DNA of 64,000 nucleotides from JAGLOK01 sp963675575 (lineage in GTDB: Bacteria > Bacillota > Clostridia > Christensenellales > UMGS416), in the NCBI GenBank assembly GCA_963675575.1, contig OY776378.1, forward strand, positions 1,922,001-1,986,000. Direction: 5' to 3'. Below, in pieces: positions 8,019-17,202 of this stretch (the first letter of the stretch is position 1; every line of letters starts with the position of its first letter). The notes below the pieces were generated by a model. That model was not told the origin of the DNA. It ran no database searches and saw only the letters and a program-made list of their open reading frames with translations. The translations under genes were made by a program, and so were the position numbers.

Positions 8019-8858
8019 TCAGTCGTGATAAATTCCTAAACATGGGTGGTTTTTAGCGTTATCTGCTTCAATGTCCTTATATGCGCCGGCACGTTTCATT
8101 ATATCTTCGAAGTCTACTTCGTGCCCATCAAAGTCAGGTCCGTCGATACACGCGTATTTTACTTCGCCGCCGACTAAAACACGACAGCCTCCGCACATTC
8201 CGGTTCCGTCCACCATGATTGGGTTTAACGACACCATTGTCTTAACGCCATACTCTTTGGTTACCGCCGCGACAAATTTCATCATAATCATAGGGCCTAT
8301 CGCATAAATTTCGTCATATCTTTCGCCAGCTTCCAGCAGCTCTTTAACCTTATCGGTAACAAAGCCCTTGCGCCCTTTTGTTCCGTCATCGGTAGTAATA
8401 TATAAATTTCTGCAGCGCTTTTTTATCTCGTCTTCCAAGATAATATAATCCGCGCTTCTCGCGCCAATTATTACATCTACAGTCGCACCGTTTTCGTAAA
8501 GATATTTCACATCGGGGTAAACTACAGCAGTTCCTACGCCGCCGCCAATGCACAAAACTTTCTTTAATCCATCAAGCTCTGAAGGCTTGCCCAATGGGCC
8601 TACGAAGTCCGCAAGGCACTCTCCAACTTCTTTTGAGGTCAAAAGCTTGGTCGTCATTCCGACTTCCTGATAAATTATCGTTACAGTGCCTGCCTGTTTG
8701 TCAGCATCGGAAATTGTAAGCGGTATACGCTCCCCGTCACTTGTAACACGCAAAATAATAAACTGGCCGGGCAAAGCCTTTTTTGCAATTCTCGGCGCCT
8801 CAATTACCATTTTGAATATTTGGGGCGCAATGTTATCTTTCTCTAAAATCTTATACAT
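8019..8858 (-). CDS. nfnA: NfnA-type FAD/NAD-binding, [2Fe-2S] subunit
   Basis: This 279-residue protein belongs to the dihydroorotate dehydrogenase electron-transfer (PyrK-like) family annotated as sulfide/dihydroorotate dehydrogenase-like FAD/NAD-binding protein. It has the FAD-binding ferredoxin-reductase fold, an NAD-binding stretch CIGGGVGTAVVYP and a C-terminal cysteine cluster GTGMCGGCRV...YACIDGPDFDGHEV that holds the 2Fe-2S centre. Its ATG overlaps the stop of nth by one base (TAATG), and nfnB follows, so nth-nfnA-nfnB are read together. Together with nfnB it would form the NADH-dependent reduced ferredoxin:NADP oxidoreductase. Confidence 0.88.
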   Translation of the reverse strand: MYKILEKDNIAPQIFKMVIEAPRIAKKALPGQFIILRVTSDGERIPLTISDADKQAGTVTIIYQEVGMTTKLLTSKEVGECLADFVGPLGKPSELDGLKKVLCIGGGVGTAVVYPDVKYLYENGATVDVIIGARSADYIILEDEIKKRCRNLYITTDDGTKGRKGFVTDKVKELLEAGERYDEIYAIGPMIMMKFVAAVTKEYGVKTMVSLNPIMVDGTGMCGGCRVLVGGEVKYACIDGPDFDGHEVDFEDIMKRAGAYKDIEADNAKNHPCLGIYHD

Positions 8859-9502
8859 TATTTTCCCTTCTCGTTCCTTTTGAAATAGTCACACCAACTG
8901 CTAATACTGCAAATGTCACAAAGCGGACGCTGTGCTTTGCACACATTTCTTCCGTGCCAAATAAGATAATGATGAAACCTCGACCAGCTTTCTTTGGGCA
9001 ACGCTTCCATCAGCTGCTTTTCGGTTTCATAGGGTGTTTTCGCATTCGCGAGGCCTATTCGGTTGCTTACGCGAAACACATGAGTGTCAACAGCGATAGC
9101 GTCTCCGCCGAAAGCGTTTGATATCACTACATTCGCGGTTTTTCTGCCAACTCCACGAAGTGTCATAAGCTCATCCAAATCTCTTGGGACTTCGCCTCCA
9201 TAGTGTTCCAACAATCTTCTTGACGCCATGACAATCGCCAAAGCTTTATTTCTATATACACCTGCGCTTTTTATGTATGGCTCCAGCTCCTTTGGCTCAA
9301 GCGCGGCAAAATCTTCAGGTGTGTTATAGATTTTAAACAATTTGCTTGTTATCTTGTTAACCTGTTTGTCCGTACACTGAGCCGAAAGTATTGTCGCTAT
9401 AAGTAGCTCAAAAGGCGTTCTAAACTCGAGTGCGCAATAAGCGTTATAATACTCTTTTTCCAATATTTCAGCTATCTTATTTTTGGACTTTTGGTCAAGC
9501 AT
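8858..9502 (-). CDS. nth: endonuclease III
   Basis: This base-excision repair glycosylase/AP lyase removes oxidised pyrimidines. The 214-residue protein shows the helix-hairpin-helix LRGVGRKTANVV with the catalytic Lys, the catalytic Asp in VDTHVFRV, and a C-x6-C-x2-C-x5-C cluster ligand set at the C-terminus (CKAQRPLCDICSISSWC). Length and motif order are typical. It shares a stop/start base with nfnA, a coupling with no obvious functional logic. Confidence 0.95.
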   Translation of the reverse strand: MLDQKSKNKIAEILEKEYYNAYCALEFRTPFELLIATILSAQCTDKQVNKITSKLFKIYNTPEDFAALEPKELEPYIKSAGVYRNKALAIVMASRRLLEHYGGEVPRDLDELMTLRGVGRKTANVVISNAFGGDAIAVDTHVFRVSNRIGLANAKTPYETEKQLMEALPKESWSRFHHYLIWHGRNVCKAQRPLCDICSISSWCDYFKRNEKGK

Positions 9503-9688
9503 AATAAGAAGATTATATTAGATTAAACATGATTTTGCAATTAATTTGCAATTAATTTGCAATCAGTTTTCCCATTATATGTCATAAGCAATTTTGCGGC
9601 TCCATAAATTTACTCTATAGCAAAATATTTATATTGTACTTTGCTTTCTTTAACGGTTAGAATAAGAAAAAAGGTTAACGAGGAAAAC

Positions 9689-10426
9689 ATGCTAAAAATA
9701 CTCAACTTCCGAACCCTGGCAAAAAATGCAACAAACATTGAAGGAAAAAGGATAATCCCAAATACGGTTTTTAGAAGCGGCGCAATTGCTTACGCCTCAA
9801 AAATGGATGTGAGAAAGCTTAAATCCTATGGATTAAAAGACATATACGACTTTCGAAGCAAAAAAGAAATAGCGTCTATGCCCACTCTATCAAGCAATCA
9901 CTTTGCAACACATCATTTCGATATTTTGGAGGAGGCTGCAAACTCCGACCCAAATAATTATATCAACCTTACCCGGGAAGAACTAAACAGCGGGGTGATA
10001 AAACTATACTCCGAAGATTTTGCCGCAACTGACGGGTATAAAGATGTTGTAGCGTGTATTGCTAATCAGAAAAATACTCCGTTTTTATTCCACTGCACAG
10101 CGGGAAAAGACAGAACAGGTATTTTCGGTGCAATATTTATGATGATATTGGACTTCGACCTTCAGTCCATCAAAAATGAGTATTTAAAAATTGATAAAAG
10201 ATCCATGCGCATCTTGGGGCGCCATATGCTGAAAAAAACCGGAGTTAAAAGCAAAGATATTGATTCAAGTAAATTTGAAGGCGTTATGGGTGTATTGCCT
10301 GAGTTTATCGACGCGTTTTTTAATTCAGTTTTCAACAGCCATAAAAGCATTAATAGTTATCTTGAAGAAAAGGTGGGAGTTACACCTGCGATGAAGGCTG
10401 AGCTTAAATCAAAATATCTCATCTGA
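9689..10426 (+). CDS. tyrosine-protein phosphatase (Y_phosphatase3 family)
   Basis: The active-site P-loop HCTAGKDRTG lies at about residue 140, with the upstream NxRxxG-type VFRSGAI and DIYDFRSKKEI typical of this secreted or cytosolic dual-specificity-like family (related to MptpB). The frame reaches back to a TTG at 9641, but only the ATG at 9689 has a ribosome binding site (GAGG five bases upstream), so the protein is 245 residues. There is no signal peptide. The substrate is unknown; some homologues act on phosphoinositides or phosphotyrosine. It is a single gene ended by a strong terminator. Confidence 0.87.
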   Translation: MLKILNFRTLAKNATNIEGKRIIPNTVFRSGAIAYASKMDVRKLKSYGLKDIYDFRSKKEIASMPTLSSNHFATHHFDILEEAANSDPNNYINLTREELNSGVIKLYSEDFAATDGYKDVVACIANQKNTPFLFHCTAGKDRTGIFGAIFMMILDFDLQSIKNEYLKIDKRSMRILGRHMLKKTGVKSKDIDSSKFEGVMGVLPEFIDAFFNSVFNSHKSINSYLEEKVGVTPAMKAELKSKYLI

Positions 10427-10444
10427 TTCCGATCTCAGCTAAAA

Positions 10445-10476
10445 AAAAGACTGCCCATATATTTGAGCAGTCTTTT
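10445..10476. terminator. bidirectional terminator
   Basis: Ten-base perfect arms AAAAGACTGC and GCAGTCTTTT close a 12-base loop between the phosphatase gene and the converging carboxypeptidase gene. Confidence 0.9.
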
Positions 10477-10496
10477 GCTTCTTAATTTTCAATTAT

Positions 10497-12005
10497 TTAA
10501 TCCCTGCCGTTCTTATTTCTGGAAGATGAATGCCTTCCCCTTGCGGAAACATGATATTGATGATATTTCGCTTTCCTTTTAAGCATAACAAGCAATATAA
10601 CTGCCAATGAAAAGCCAGCCAATCCCGCCAAAATATATCCAATGTATCCAATCATGCCCGGCTTGCCCTCTGGTGCTGGTGTTGGAGTCGATTTTGCGGG
10701 GGTCGGAGAAGGTGTTGTTTCCGGCGTTACCGAAGGTATAGCTTCAACATCCCTCACAGCTATCAGTGTGCATGTTAAAATGGGTTCCGTCCCGCCGTCA
10801 AAATAATACTCTACTGTCCCCACCTCATCATCTTTTGAGATGGGTGCCACCAAGTCGCTGGTGTAAGTTTCCACTTTGGTAAAACGCTCCGGCTGGGATT
10901 TGATTGATTCAATCATTGAAGTGGTTTTTGTAATATATTCCTTTCCGTCAGGGATAACATACATCTCTAAATTATCATATTCTTCATTGTCAGCGGCATT
11001 TTCAACGTGGGTTTTAATAGTTAACCCATCAGTTAATAGTGCGCCTACGTCAAGGGTGTCATAAAAATCGAATGCGTACATAAACATTGTCACACAGTCC
11101 GTCCACTTGCCAACTTGGGTATCATATAACACCACTGCGATAACTTCCTGTGTGCCGTCCGCGCTTTGTGCCGCCGCAACAAGTGTGCTTTCCGCCGCTC
11201 CTGTATACCCTGTTTTGATTCCTATTGCATGACCGTTCGAATCGTTGAAAGCAAACTGTTCATTTGAAGAAGTTGAAATCATTTTGTTGGAATTTTCCCA
11301 TTTTTTCGGATACCATGGGTTATCAACGTTATGCTTGTTTGTTGTAGGAGGAGTATATTGCCATGTTCCCACAATTTTTCTGAATGTGGGGTTTTTCATC
11401 GCAACATAAGCCAACTTTGCCATATCCATAGCCGACGTATAGTGGTTGGAGTCGTGCAACCCGTGTGGGTTTACAAAGTGGCTGTTCGTCATGCCGATTT
11501 CCGCCGCTTTTGCGTTCATTAACTCGGCAAAAGCCTCCACGCTTCCCGCAACATGGTTGGCAACAGCCACGCCTGCGTCATTTCCCGATTCTAACATAAG
11601 ACCGTAAAGCAAATCCTCCATAGTTATTAGCTCGCCTCTTACAAGTCCTATTTTTTTAGCATTTTCTTCAGTCACATTCAAGGAACCTATTGTCACCGTG
11701 TCTGACATCTTCGTGTTTTCAAGTGCCACAAGGCATGTCATTATTTTGGTGATTGAGGCCGGGAATCTTCTATGATCTGCATTCTCTTCAAAAAGCACAT
11801 CTCCGGTGTGTGCATCCATAAGGACGGCATACCTAGATACCGTAGAACTGTCTCGGAGCTGACCTCCGGATGTCAGCCTGTCCCAGTCTCTTTCTTTGGA
11901 TTCCGCAGCGTGAGCCGTTTCGTTTATAAAAATCGGAGCAAAAACAAACATAGCTAAAGCAATAATAGTTGTAATCACCGCCGCCAGTTTAATTCTTCTT
12001 CGCAT
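10497..12005 (-). CDS. D-alanyl-D-alanine carboxypeptidase, membrane-anchored (copy 1)
   Basis: A PBP5/DacF-type S11 peptidase that trims the terminal D-Ala from peptidoglycan stem peptides. It has a signal segment (residues 7-30, cleavage likely at AHAAES), SITK with Ser84/Lys87, SGN as the SxN motif and KTG in GIKTGYTG. A PBP5 C-terminal beta domain, a Pro/Thr-rich linker (TPSPTPAKSTPTPAP) and a C-terminal membrane helix followed by a basic tail complete it. The ATG at 12005 follows a GAGAGG site; an in-frame TTG at 12038 lacks one. The next gene upstream on the same strand is a close paralogue with the same leader and anchor design, indicating tandem duplication. Confidence 0.93.
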   Translation of the reverse strand: MRRRIKLAAVITTIIALAMFVFAPIFINETAHAAESKERDWDRLTSGGQLRDSSTVSRYAVLMDAHTGDVLFEENADHRRFPASITKIMTCLVALENTKMSDTVTIGSLNVTEENAKKIGLVRGELITMEDLLYGLMLESGNDAGVAVANHVAGSVEAFAELMNAKAAEIGMTNSHFVNPHGLHDSNHYTSAMDMAKLAYVAMKNPTFRKIVGTWQYTPPTTNKHNVDNPWYPKKWENSNKMISTSSNEQFAFNDSNGHAIGIKTGYTGAAESTLVAAAQSADGTQEVIAVVLYDTQVGKWTDCVTMFMYAFDFYDTLDVGALLTDGLTIKTHVENAADNEEYDNLEMYVIPDGKEYITKTTSMIESIKSQPERFTKVETYTSDLVAPISKDDEVGTVEYYFDGGTEPILTCTLIAVRDVEAIPSVTPETTPSPTPAKSTPTPAPEGKPGMIGYIGYILAGLAGFSLAVILLVMLKRKAKYHQYHVSARGRHSSSRNKNGRD

Positions 12006-12163
12006 GTAAAACCTCTCAAATTTATTTTTAATATTCAAAGATTATATCATAAATCCTAAAATTGTAAACGCTTGCGAGCACCCGCACCTCTTTGTTTATA
12101 ATATATTGATATCTAATTATATTCGTTTTTAACTGCATTAATAGTATAAAAATTTAATCTAAA

Positions 12164-13723
12164 CTATCTTTTTCTTCCCCTGCCGCGGTTAACACCTTCT
12201 CTGAATCTTGTGTCTGCGCGCCTTCCCCTTGCAGGGGCAGCGCTTCTGGCTGAGCTGTATCTAGCGGCTTTAGATTTACTTTTTCCTCTAATAATTACAA
12301 TCAATACGATAATCAAAATCAGCCCTGCCACTCCGCCAATAATATAGCCGATATATCCCAGCATCCAAGTCTTAACATCAGGCGTAGGCGTGGGTGTTGC
12401 AACTATCGGCGCTTGTGTTGGGGAAGGCGTAGCTGTCGCATTTGGCATTGCGACCACATCATTTGCCGCAAACAATTTGCACGATAAAACCGGCTCATCC
12501 TGCCCTTCAACAAAGAAGTCCAGCGTGCCTAATTCATACCCGCTTGTTATAGGAGCCACCAAATCACTTGTATACTTTACAACTTTCGTGAAGCGCTCGG
12601 GCTGGTTCTTTATTTCCTCTATTTCAGCCGTAGTATCTGTAATATATCCTTCTTCAATGGGAATTGCTTGCACCTGCAAATTATATTCCTCATTGTTTTT
12701 CGCGTTTTCAGCATGCGCTTTAAGCTTCAGTTCTTCAGATAAAAACTCACTCAACTTTATCGTGTCATAGAATTCAAACGCGTATTTAAACATTGTGACA
12801 GCGTCTGAAAATCTTCCGTTTGGAGTTCCGTAAAGCACAATGGCTATTACTTCCTGTGTGCCGTCACCGCTTTCGGCAGCAGCCGCGAGTGTGCTCTGCG
12901 ACGGAGTTGTAAATCCTGTTTTTATTCCTATCGCATGGTCGCCGTTTGCATCGTCATATGCATATTCATCGGCAAAAACCGTTGAAACGAGCTCGTTTCT
13001 GTTCTCCCATCTGTCAATAGGCCATGGGTTTTCCTCGTTGTGAACATTGGTTTCGGGAGTGTCATATCTGAAAGTACCTACAATTTCTCTGAATTCCGGT
13101 ATCTTCATAGCGGCATAAGAAAGCTTTGCCATATCCATAGCGGTAGTATAATGATTGTCGTCGTGCAGTCCGATAGGATTTACAAAATGCGTACCTGTCA
13201 TCTCAAGCTCGGCAGCTTTTTCGTTCATCATGCCGACAAACACATTTACGCTACCCGCCACATAGTTGGCAAGCGCTATGGCCGCGTCGCCGCCGGATTC
13301 CAGCATCAGTCCGTAAAGTAGCGACTCAACGGTAATCTCTTCATCATTTTCCAAGCCTACTACAGCTGAACCTTCTTTTTCAAGTGTTTCTTGGCTGATT
13401 CCTTTAACTGTCACCACATCGTCAAGATTCGCATGCTCCAGCACCACAAGACAAGTCATTATCTTTGTTATTGAAGCGGGGAATTTTCGTTCGTTCGCGT
13501 TTTCTTCAAATAATACTTTGCCTGTGTGAGCATCCATTAGCACGGAAAATTCCGTGTTTGTGGCAGTGTCCTTGAGCTTTCCGCCCACGGTATCCTTATC
13601 CCAATCACGGGGACTGGATTCGGCGGCTAAGGCGTTTTCATCAATCAACATGGGTGCTAAAACAAACACAGCTAAAGCAATCATTGCAAGCATCACTGCC
13701 GCCTGCTTAATTTTTCTAGGCAT
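12164..13723 (-). CDS. D-alanyl-D-alanine carboxypeptidase, membrane-anchored (copy 2, altered SxN motif)
   Basis: This is the paralogue of the following gene, with the same signal segment, SITK at Ser84/Lys87, KTG in GIKTGFTT, PBP5 C-terminal domain, threonine/proline linker (ATPTPTPDV) and C-terminal membrane helix. The tail here is longer and strongly basic (ending in RGRGRKR). Where the partner has SGN, this copy reads SGG (LESGGDAAIALAN), so the Asn of the SxN motif is missing. The residue may be tolerated or may alter activity. The ATG at 13723 has a GAGAGG ribosome binding site; a GTG at 13750 in frame does not. It could be a spore-cortex or vegetative enzyme; the sequence does not say which. 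Confidence 0.92.
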   Translation of the reverse strand: MPRKIKQAAVMLAMIALAVFVLAPMLIDENALAAESSPRDWDKDTVGGKLKDTATNTEFSVLMDAHTGKVLFEENANERKFPASITKIMTCLVVLEHANLDDVVTVKGISQETLEKEGSAVVGLENDEEITVESLLYGLMLESGGDAAIALANYVAGSVNVFVGMMNEKAAELEMTGTHFVNPIGLHDDNHYTTAMDMAKLSYAAMKIPEFREIVGTFRYDTPETNVHNEENPWPIDRWENRNELVSTVFADEYAYDDANGDHAIGIKTGFTTPSQSTLAAAAESGDGTQEVIAIVLYGTPNGRFSDAVTMFKYAFEFYDTIKLSEFLSEELKLKAHAENAKNNEEYNLQVQAIPIEEGYITDTTAEIEEIKNQPERFTKVVKYTSDLVAPITSGYELGTLDFFVEGQDEPVLSCKLFAANDVVAMPNATATPSPTQAPIVATPTPTPDVKTWMLGYIGYIIGGVAGLILIIVLIVIIRGKSKSKAARYSSARSAAPARGRRADTRFREGVNRGRGRKR

Positions 13724-13861
13724 ATATAACCTCTCAACTAAAATTTTCACAATCGATATTATATCAAAATATCTTACAATATAAAAATATAAACGAAAAA
13801 TTCCTATTTAAGAAAAATTCATTCATCAACATCAGCAAGTTTGTAAACCTGGTTTAAGCCA

Positions 13862-14605
13862 CTACAGGTTTATCGCAGTTTCCAGAGCCACCTTCATCAT
13901 ATTGGTGAAAGCTTTTTGTCTCTGCTCGCTTGTTGTTTCCTTTCCCGACACCAAAGAATCCGAAACCGTGAGTATACAGGCTGCCTGCTTTCCTAAAACA
14001 TTCGCGTTTGAAAAAAGTGCGAATGATTCCATCTCCACAGCGCCTATTCCTAATTCGTTCATCCTCTCAAGATGCTTTTTGGCCAATTCGCTTTCCATAT
14101 AAAACACATCAGTTGAATATATTTTTTGGGGAATCACTGTAATCTCTGTTTCCTTCGCCATTTGAATAATTACATCATTTATATGTTTTGAAGGAAAAGC
14201 GAGATTATCATTTGAGCCGCTTTGAACCTTTGAATATGTTGTGTCCGAATATGCCGCGCTTGTAACCAGCACATCAAAAATATCAAGGTCCTCGCTGTAT
14301 GCACCGCATGATCCTACGCGTATAATGTTTTCCACATCATAAAATTTATAAAGCTCGTAGGAATATATCCCGATTGAAGGCTGACCCATGCCCGAGCCCA
14401 TAACAGACACTTTCTTACCCTTATATTCTCCCGTGTAGCCTAGCATTCCCCGAACTCCTGTGACCTGAACGGCATTCTCCAAAAATGTTTCTGCAATAAA
14501 TTTCGCCCGCAGCGGATCTCCTGGCATCAACACAGTGTTTGCAAAATCATTTTCTTTTGCTTCAATATGCGGTGTAGGCACATTTTTTCTCTCTGACTGG
14601 CTCAT
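13862..14605 (-). CDS. deoD: purine-nucleoside phosphorylase, DeoD type
   Basis: The 247-residue protein matches the hexameric bacterial PNP family: PTPHIEAKENDFA at the N-terminus, MPGDPLRAKFIAE for phosphate binding, GSGMGQPSIGIY, RVGSCGAY, VEMESFAL for nucleoside binding and the active-site Asp in TVSDSL. It splits purine (deoxy)ribonucleosides to base and (deoxy)ribose-1-phosphate. It stands alone, after the carboxypeptidase pair's upstream end, with an AAGGAG site before the ATG. Confidence 0.95.
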   Translation of the reverse strand: MSQSERKNVPTPHIEAKENDFANTVLMPGDPLRAKFIAETFLENAVQVTGVRGMLGYTGEYKGKKVSVMGSGMGQPSIGIYSYELYKFYDVENIIRVGSCGAYSEDLDIFDVLVTSAAYSDTTYSKVQSGSNDNLAFPSKHINDVIIQMAKETEITVIPQKIYSTDVFYMESELAKKHLERMNELGIGAVEMESFALFSNANVLGKQAACILTVSDSLVSGKETTSEQRQKAFTNMMKVALETAINL

Positions 14606-15002
14606 TCATTTCTCCTTATCCTGTTAATGATAGATTTAAAATAATATATAATAAATATATCAGTCTTTTTTGCAATGCACAATATTCACGGAAAGATTCT
14701 TTAATCAATACGTATATTCCAACAGCAATTTGCGCCTTCTTGATTACTCAATCTCATATTATGTGTACCCATCCTATTAAAAGTGCGTTTTAAGTTGCTG
14801 ACAAATATTTATCATCATTTCAAACGATCAAATCCCTTATCTTAAGACTATATTAACCAGATATAAATACCATTGAATTACTTTTGTCTTAATAAACTCT
14901 TAAAAATAAACACCTAAAAATAAATAAACAATAAAAAATATTCCGAAACTATTACAATTATGTTATAATCATAAATATTAACTCTTACCAGAGGAGGACT
15001 CC
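14606..15002. promoter_or_regulatory. divergent intergenic region with promoter of the two-component operon
   Basis: This 397-base AT-rich gap separates deoD from the divergent response regulator. A TTCCGA (14941-14946) and a TATAAT (14964-14969) lie 17 bases apart, and a strong GAGGAGG ribosome binding site (14991-14997) precedes the ATG at 15003. The rest shows no gene and no clear structured RNA. Confidence 0.5.
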
Positions 15003-15692
15003 ATGGCAAAAAAAATACTGATTGTTGATGATGAGCCATTGATTGTTAAAGGTTTGAAATTTTCGCTTGAGCAAGAAGGCTATGAAACCGACGCGGCTTA
15101 TGACGGCATTGAGGCCCTAGAGAAAATTGGTGGCAACGATTTTGATTTAATACTTTTGGATTTGATGCTTCCCGGAGTAGACGGCATGAGCGTGTGCCAG
15201 CAGGTGCGGGAAACAAGCAATGTTCCTATTATCATGCTTACAGCCAAAGGCGAAGATATGGATAGAATATTGGGCTTGGAATATGGCGCAGATGATTACA
15301 TGACAAAGCCTTTTAATATTCTTGAAGTCAAAGCCAGAATGAAAACCCTTTTCAGAAGAATTGACTCAATTACACCAAAGTCTATAGCCAGCCAGATAAC
15401 GGTGAATAATATGACTGTCAATTTTGAAAACAGAACAGTTACCATCACAGGCAGAGAAGTAAATCTTACAGCGAAAGAATTTGATCTTTTGCAGCTTTTT
15501 ATAAACAACAGGGGCAAAGTATATTCAAGACAGCAGCTTTTGGACACAGTTTGGAAATTTGACTATCTTGGCGAATATAGAACAGTTGACGTTCACATCC
15601 GCAGGCTTCGCGAAAAAATCGAACCTAATCCTGGTCAGCCGGAATATATTCTGACTAAATGGGGAGTGGGTTACTATTTCACAGAGAAGTAG
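15003..15692 (+). CDS. OmpR/PhoB-family response regulator
   Basis: The N-terminal receiver domain has the acidic pair in IVDDEPL, the phosphoacceptor Asp in LILLDLMLPGVDG, Thr in IIMLTAKGE and Lys in DDYMTKPF. A winged-helix DNA-binding domain follows (LTAKEFDLLQLF, VDVHIRRLREKIE). At 229 residues it is full length. A sensor kinase gene overlaps or directly follows it, and two GerMN lipoprotein genes come after that, so the four form one operon and the lipoproteins may take part in signalling. Confidence 0.93.
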   Translation: MAKKILIVDDEPLIVKGLKFSLEQEGYETDAAYDGIEALEKIGGNDFDLILLDLMLPGVDGMSVCQQVRETSNVPIIMLTAKGEDMDRILGLEYGADDYMTKPFNILEVKARMKTLFRRIDSITPKSIASQITVNNMTVNFENRTVTITGREVNLTAKEFDLLQLFINNRGKVYSRQQLLDTVWKFDYLGEYRTVDVHIRRLREKIEPNPGQPEYILTKWGVGYYFTEK

Positions 15693-15738
15693 TAGAAGAC
15701 ATTCAATTAGGTGGCGAATCGTTGCTGCCTATTTTATT

Positions 15739-17202
15739 TTGATTACTTTAGCTTTGGCTACGCTTTTTTTGATATTGAGCGGAGTAATAGAAACCTTCCT
15801 ATTAAATAAAACAGCATCGGAATATAGCGAAATAGCCCAAACACAATCGGTGCAAATTGCGCCTGTTTTCGCAAGTGCCGCGTCTGAAAGCCTGCATTCA
15901 CTTCTTCTCGAAATTTCATCCGAATATAACTGTCGAACTCTTATTGTTGGCAATGCCGGTGTCGTTCAGGCTGATGCTTTTTCGCAGCTTAACGGAACAA
16001 AGCTTAATAACAAAGAAATAAACGCCGTTTTAAACGATGGCAAAAGCATCTCTTACGGATTTTATTATCTTGAAAAAAGTTCTGGATATGAAAAACAATA
16101 CCCGAATAACTTAGCTGGAAAGATAAGAAAATTTATATTTGGCTCCGATGACAAAGAATGGGTGATGTATTGTGTAACTCCCATAATAAGTGGAAACAAT
16201 ATTTATGGAGCATTGGTTTTATCGGTCCCAATAGAGCATGTCGTAGCTCAGATTGAGCTTATAAAGTGGCAGATACTTTTAGTTTCCGTCGCCACTGGCA
16301 TAGGCGCCATTGTTCTGATAACTTTATTTTCAGGCACAATGCTTAAGCCAATCCGTCAACTCACACAAGGTATCTCAAAAATCGCGTCAGGTGACTTCAC
16401 ACAGCGGGTAAAAGTTTCCGGCAATTCTGAAATGGCGCAGCTTGCCAAAACATTCAACGAAATGTCAGAGCGGCTTGAAAATTTGGATCACACCAGAAAT
16501 GAATTTGTCGCAAACGCTTCACACGAACTAAAGACACCGATGTCAACAATAAAGATTCTGGTTGAAACCTTGCAGCACCAAAAGAAAATTGACCCCGAAA
16601 TCACAAAGGAACTTTTGGGCGATGTTTCAAGTGAAATTGACAGAATGAGCCTTTTGGTGGGAGATTTGCTTTCACTTGTAAGGCTGGATGAGGAAAAAGC
16701 CGAATCCTTACCGTTTAGGAATATTTGTCTATCCGAAATATTGCTGCAGGTTTGCGATATACTTGTTCCGATTGCTTATAAAAGGCGTATAGATCTTAAT
16801 TTATCCATAACGGCCGATATTTATTATTTCGGTGACGAGGCGAAGCTTAAAAGAGTATTTATTAATTTAATTGATAATGCCATAAAATATTCTGATGACA
16901 ATTCCATAGTTGAGGTGGCGCTTTCCTCAAGATTGGAGGGAATAATTTTTTCCGTGAAAGATTACGGCGTAGGGATTTCCGAAGAAGATATCCCATATAT
17001 TTTCGATAGGTTTTACAGAGCGGATAAAACAAGATCGCGCCAAACAGGCGGAACAGGCCTTGGCCTTTCAATAGTAAAAAGCATAGTTCTTTTGCATAGC
17101 GGAAAAATTGATATCGCAAGTACCCTGGGACAAGGAACTCAGATAACAGTAACTTTGCCCCACAAAACATTGGAGTTGAAGAATAATGATGAAAATATTT
17201 AA
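15739..17202 (+). CDS. sensor histidine kinase with HAMP domain (start codon unclear)
   Basis: The order is a membrane segment, an extracytoplasmic domain of about 150 residues, a second membrane helix (about residues 174-196), HAMP, HisKA with the phosphoacceptor His in NASHELKTPMSTI, and HATPase with N box NLIDNAIKYS and G boxes DYGVGIS and GGTGLGLSI. The only common start codon in frame is the TTG at 15739, but it lacks a ribosome binding site and removes a plausible basic N-terminus: the open frame continues upstream to 15655 and encodes SSRRHSIRWRIVAAYF, typical of a kinase before its first helix. The real start is probably upstream, possibly a non-standard ATT at 15676 behind GGGGAG or at 15706. 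It pairs with the preceding response regulator. Confidence 0.9.
   Translation: MITLALATLFLILSGVIETFLLNKTASEYSEIAQTQSVQIAPVFASAASESLHSLLLEISSEYNCRTLIVGNAGVVQADAFSQLNGTKLNNKEINAVLNDGKSISYGFYYLEKSSGYEKQYPNNLAGKIRKFIFGSDDKEWVMYCVTPIISGNNIYGALVLSVPIEHVVAQIELIKWQILLVSVATGIGAIVLITLFSGTMLKPIRQLTQGISKIASGDFTQRVKVSGNSEMAQLAKTFNEMSERLENLDHTRNEFVANASHELKTPMSTIKILVETLQHQKKIDPEITKELLGDVSSEIDRMSLLVGDLLSLVRLDEEKAESLPFRNICLSEILLQVCDILVPIAYKRRIDLNLSITADIYYFGDEAKLKRVFINLIDNAIKYSDDNSIVEVALSSRLEGIIFSVKDYGVGISEEDIPYIFDRFYRADKTRSRQTGGTGLGLSIVKSIVLLHSGKIDIASTLGQGTQITVTLPHKTLELKNNDENI

Noticed and set aside
9534..9563. TTTGCAATTAA repeated two to three times upstream of nth
   Set aside because: Short AT-rich microrepeat between divergent genes; no regulator or conserved site to link it to.
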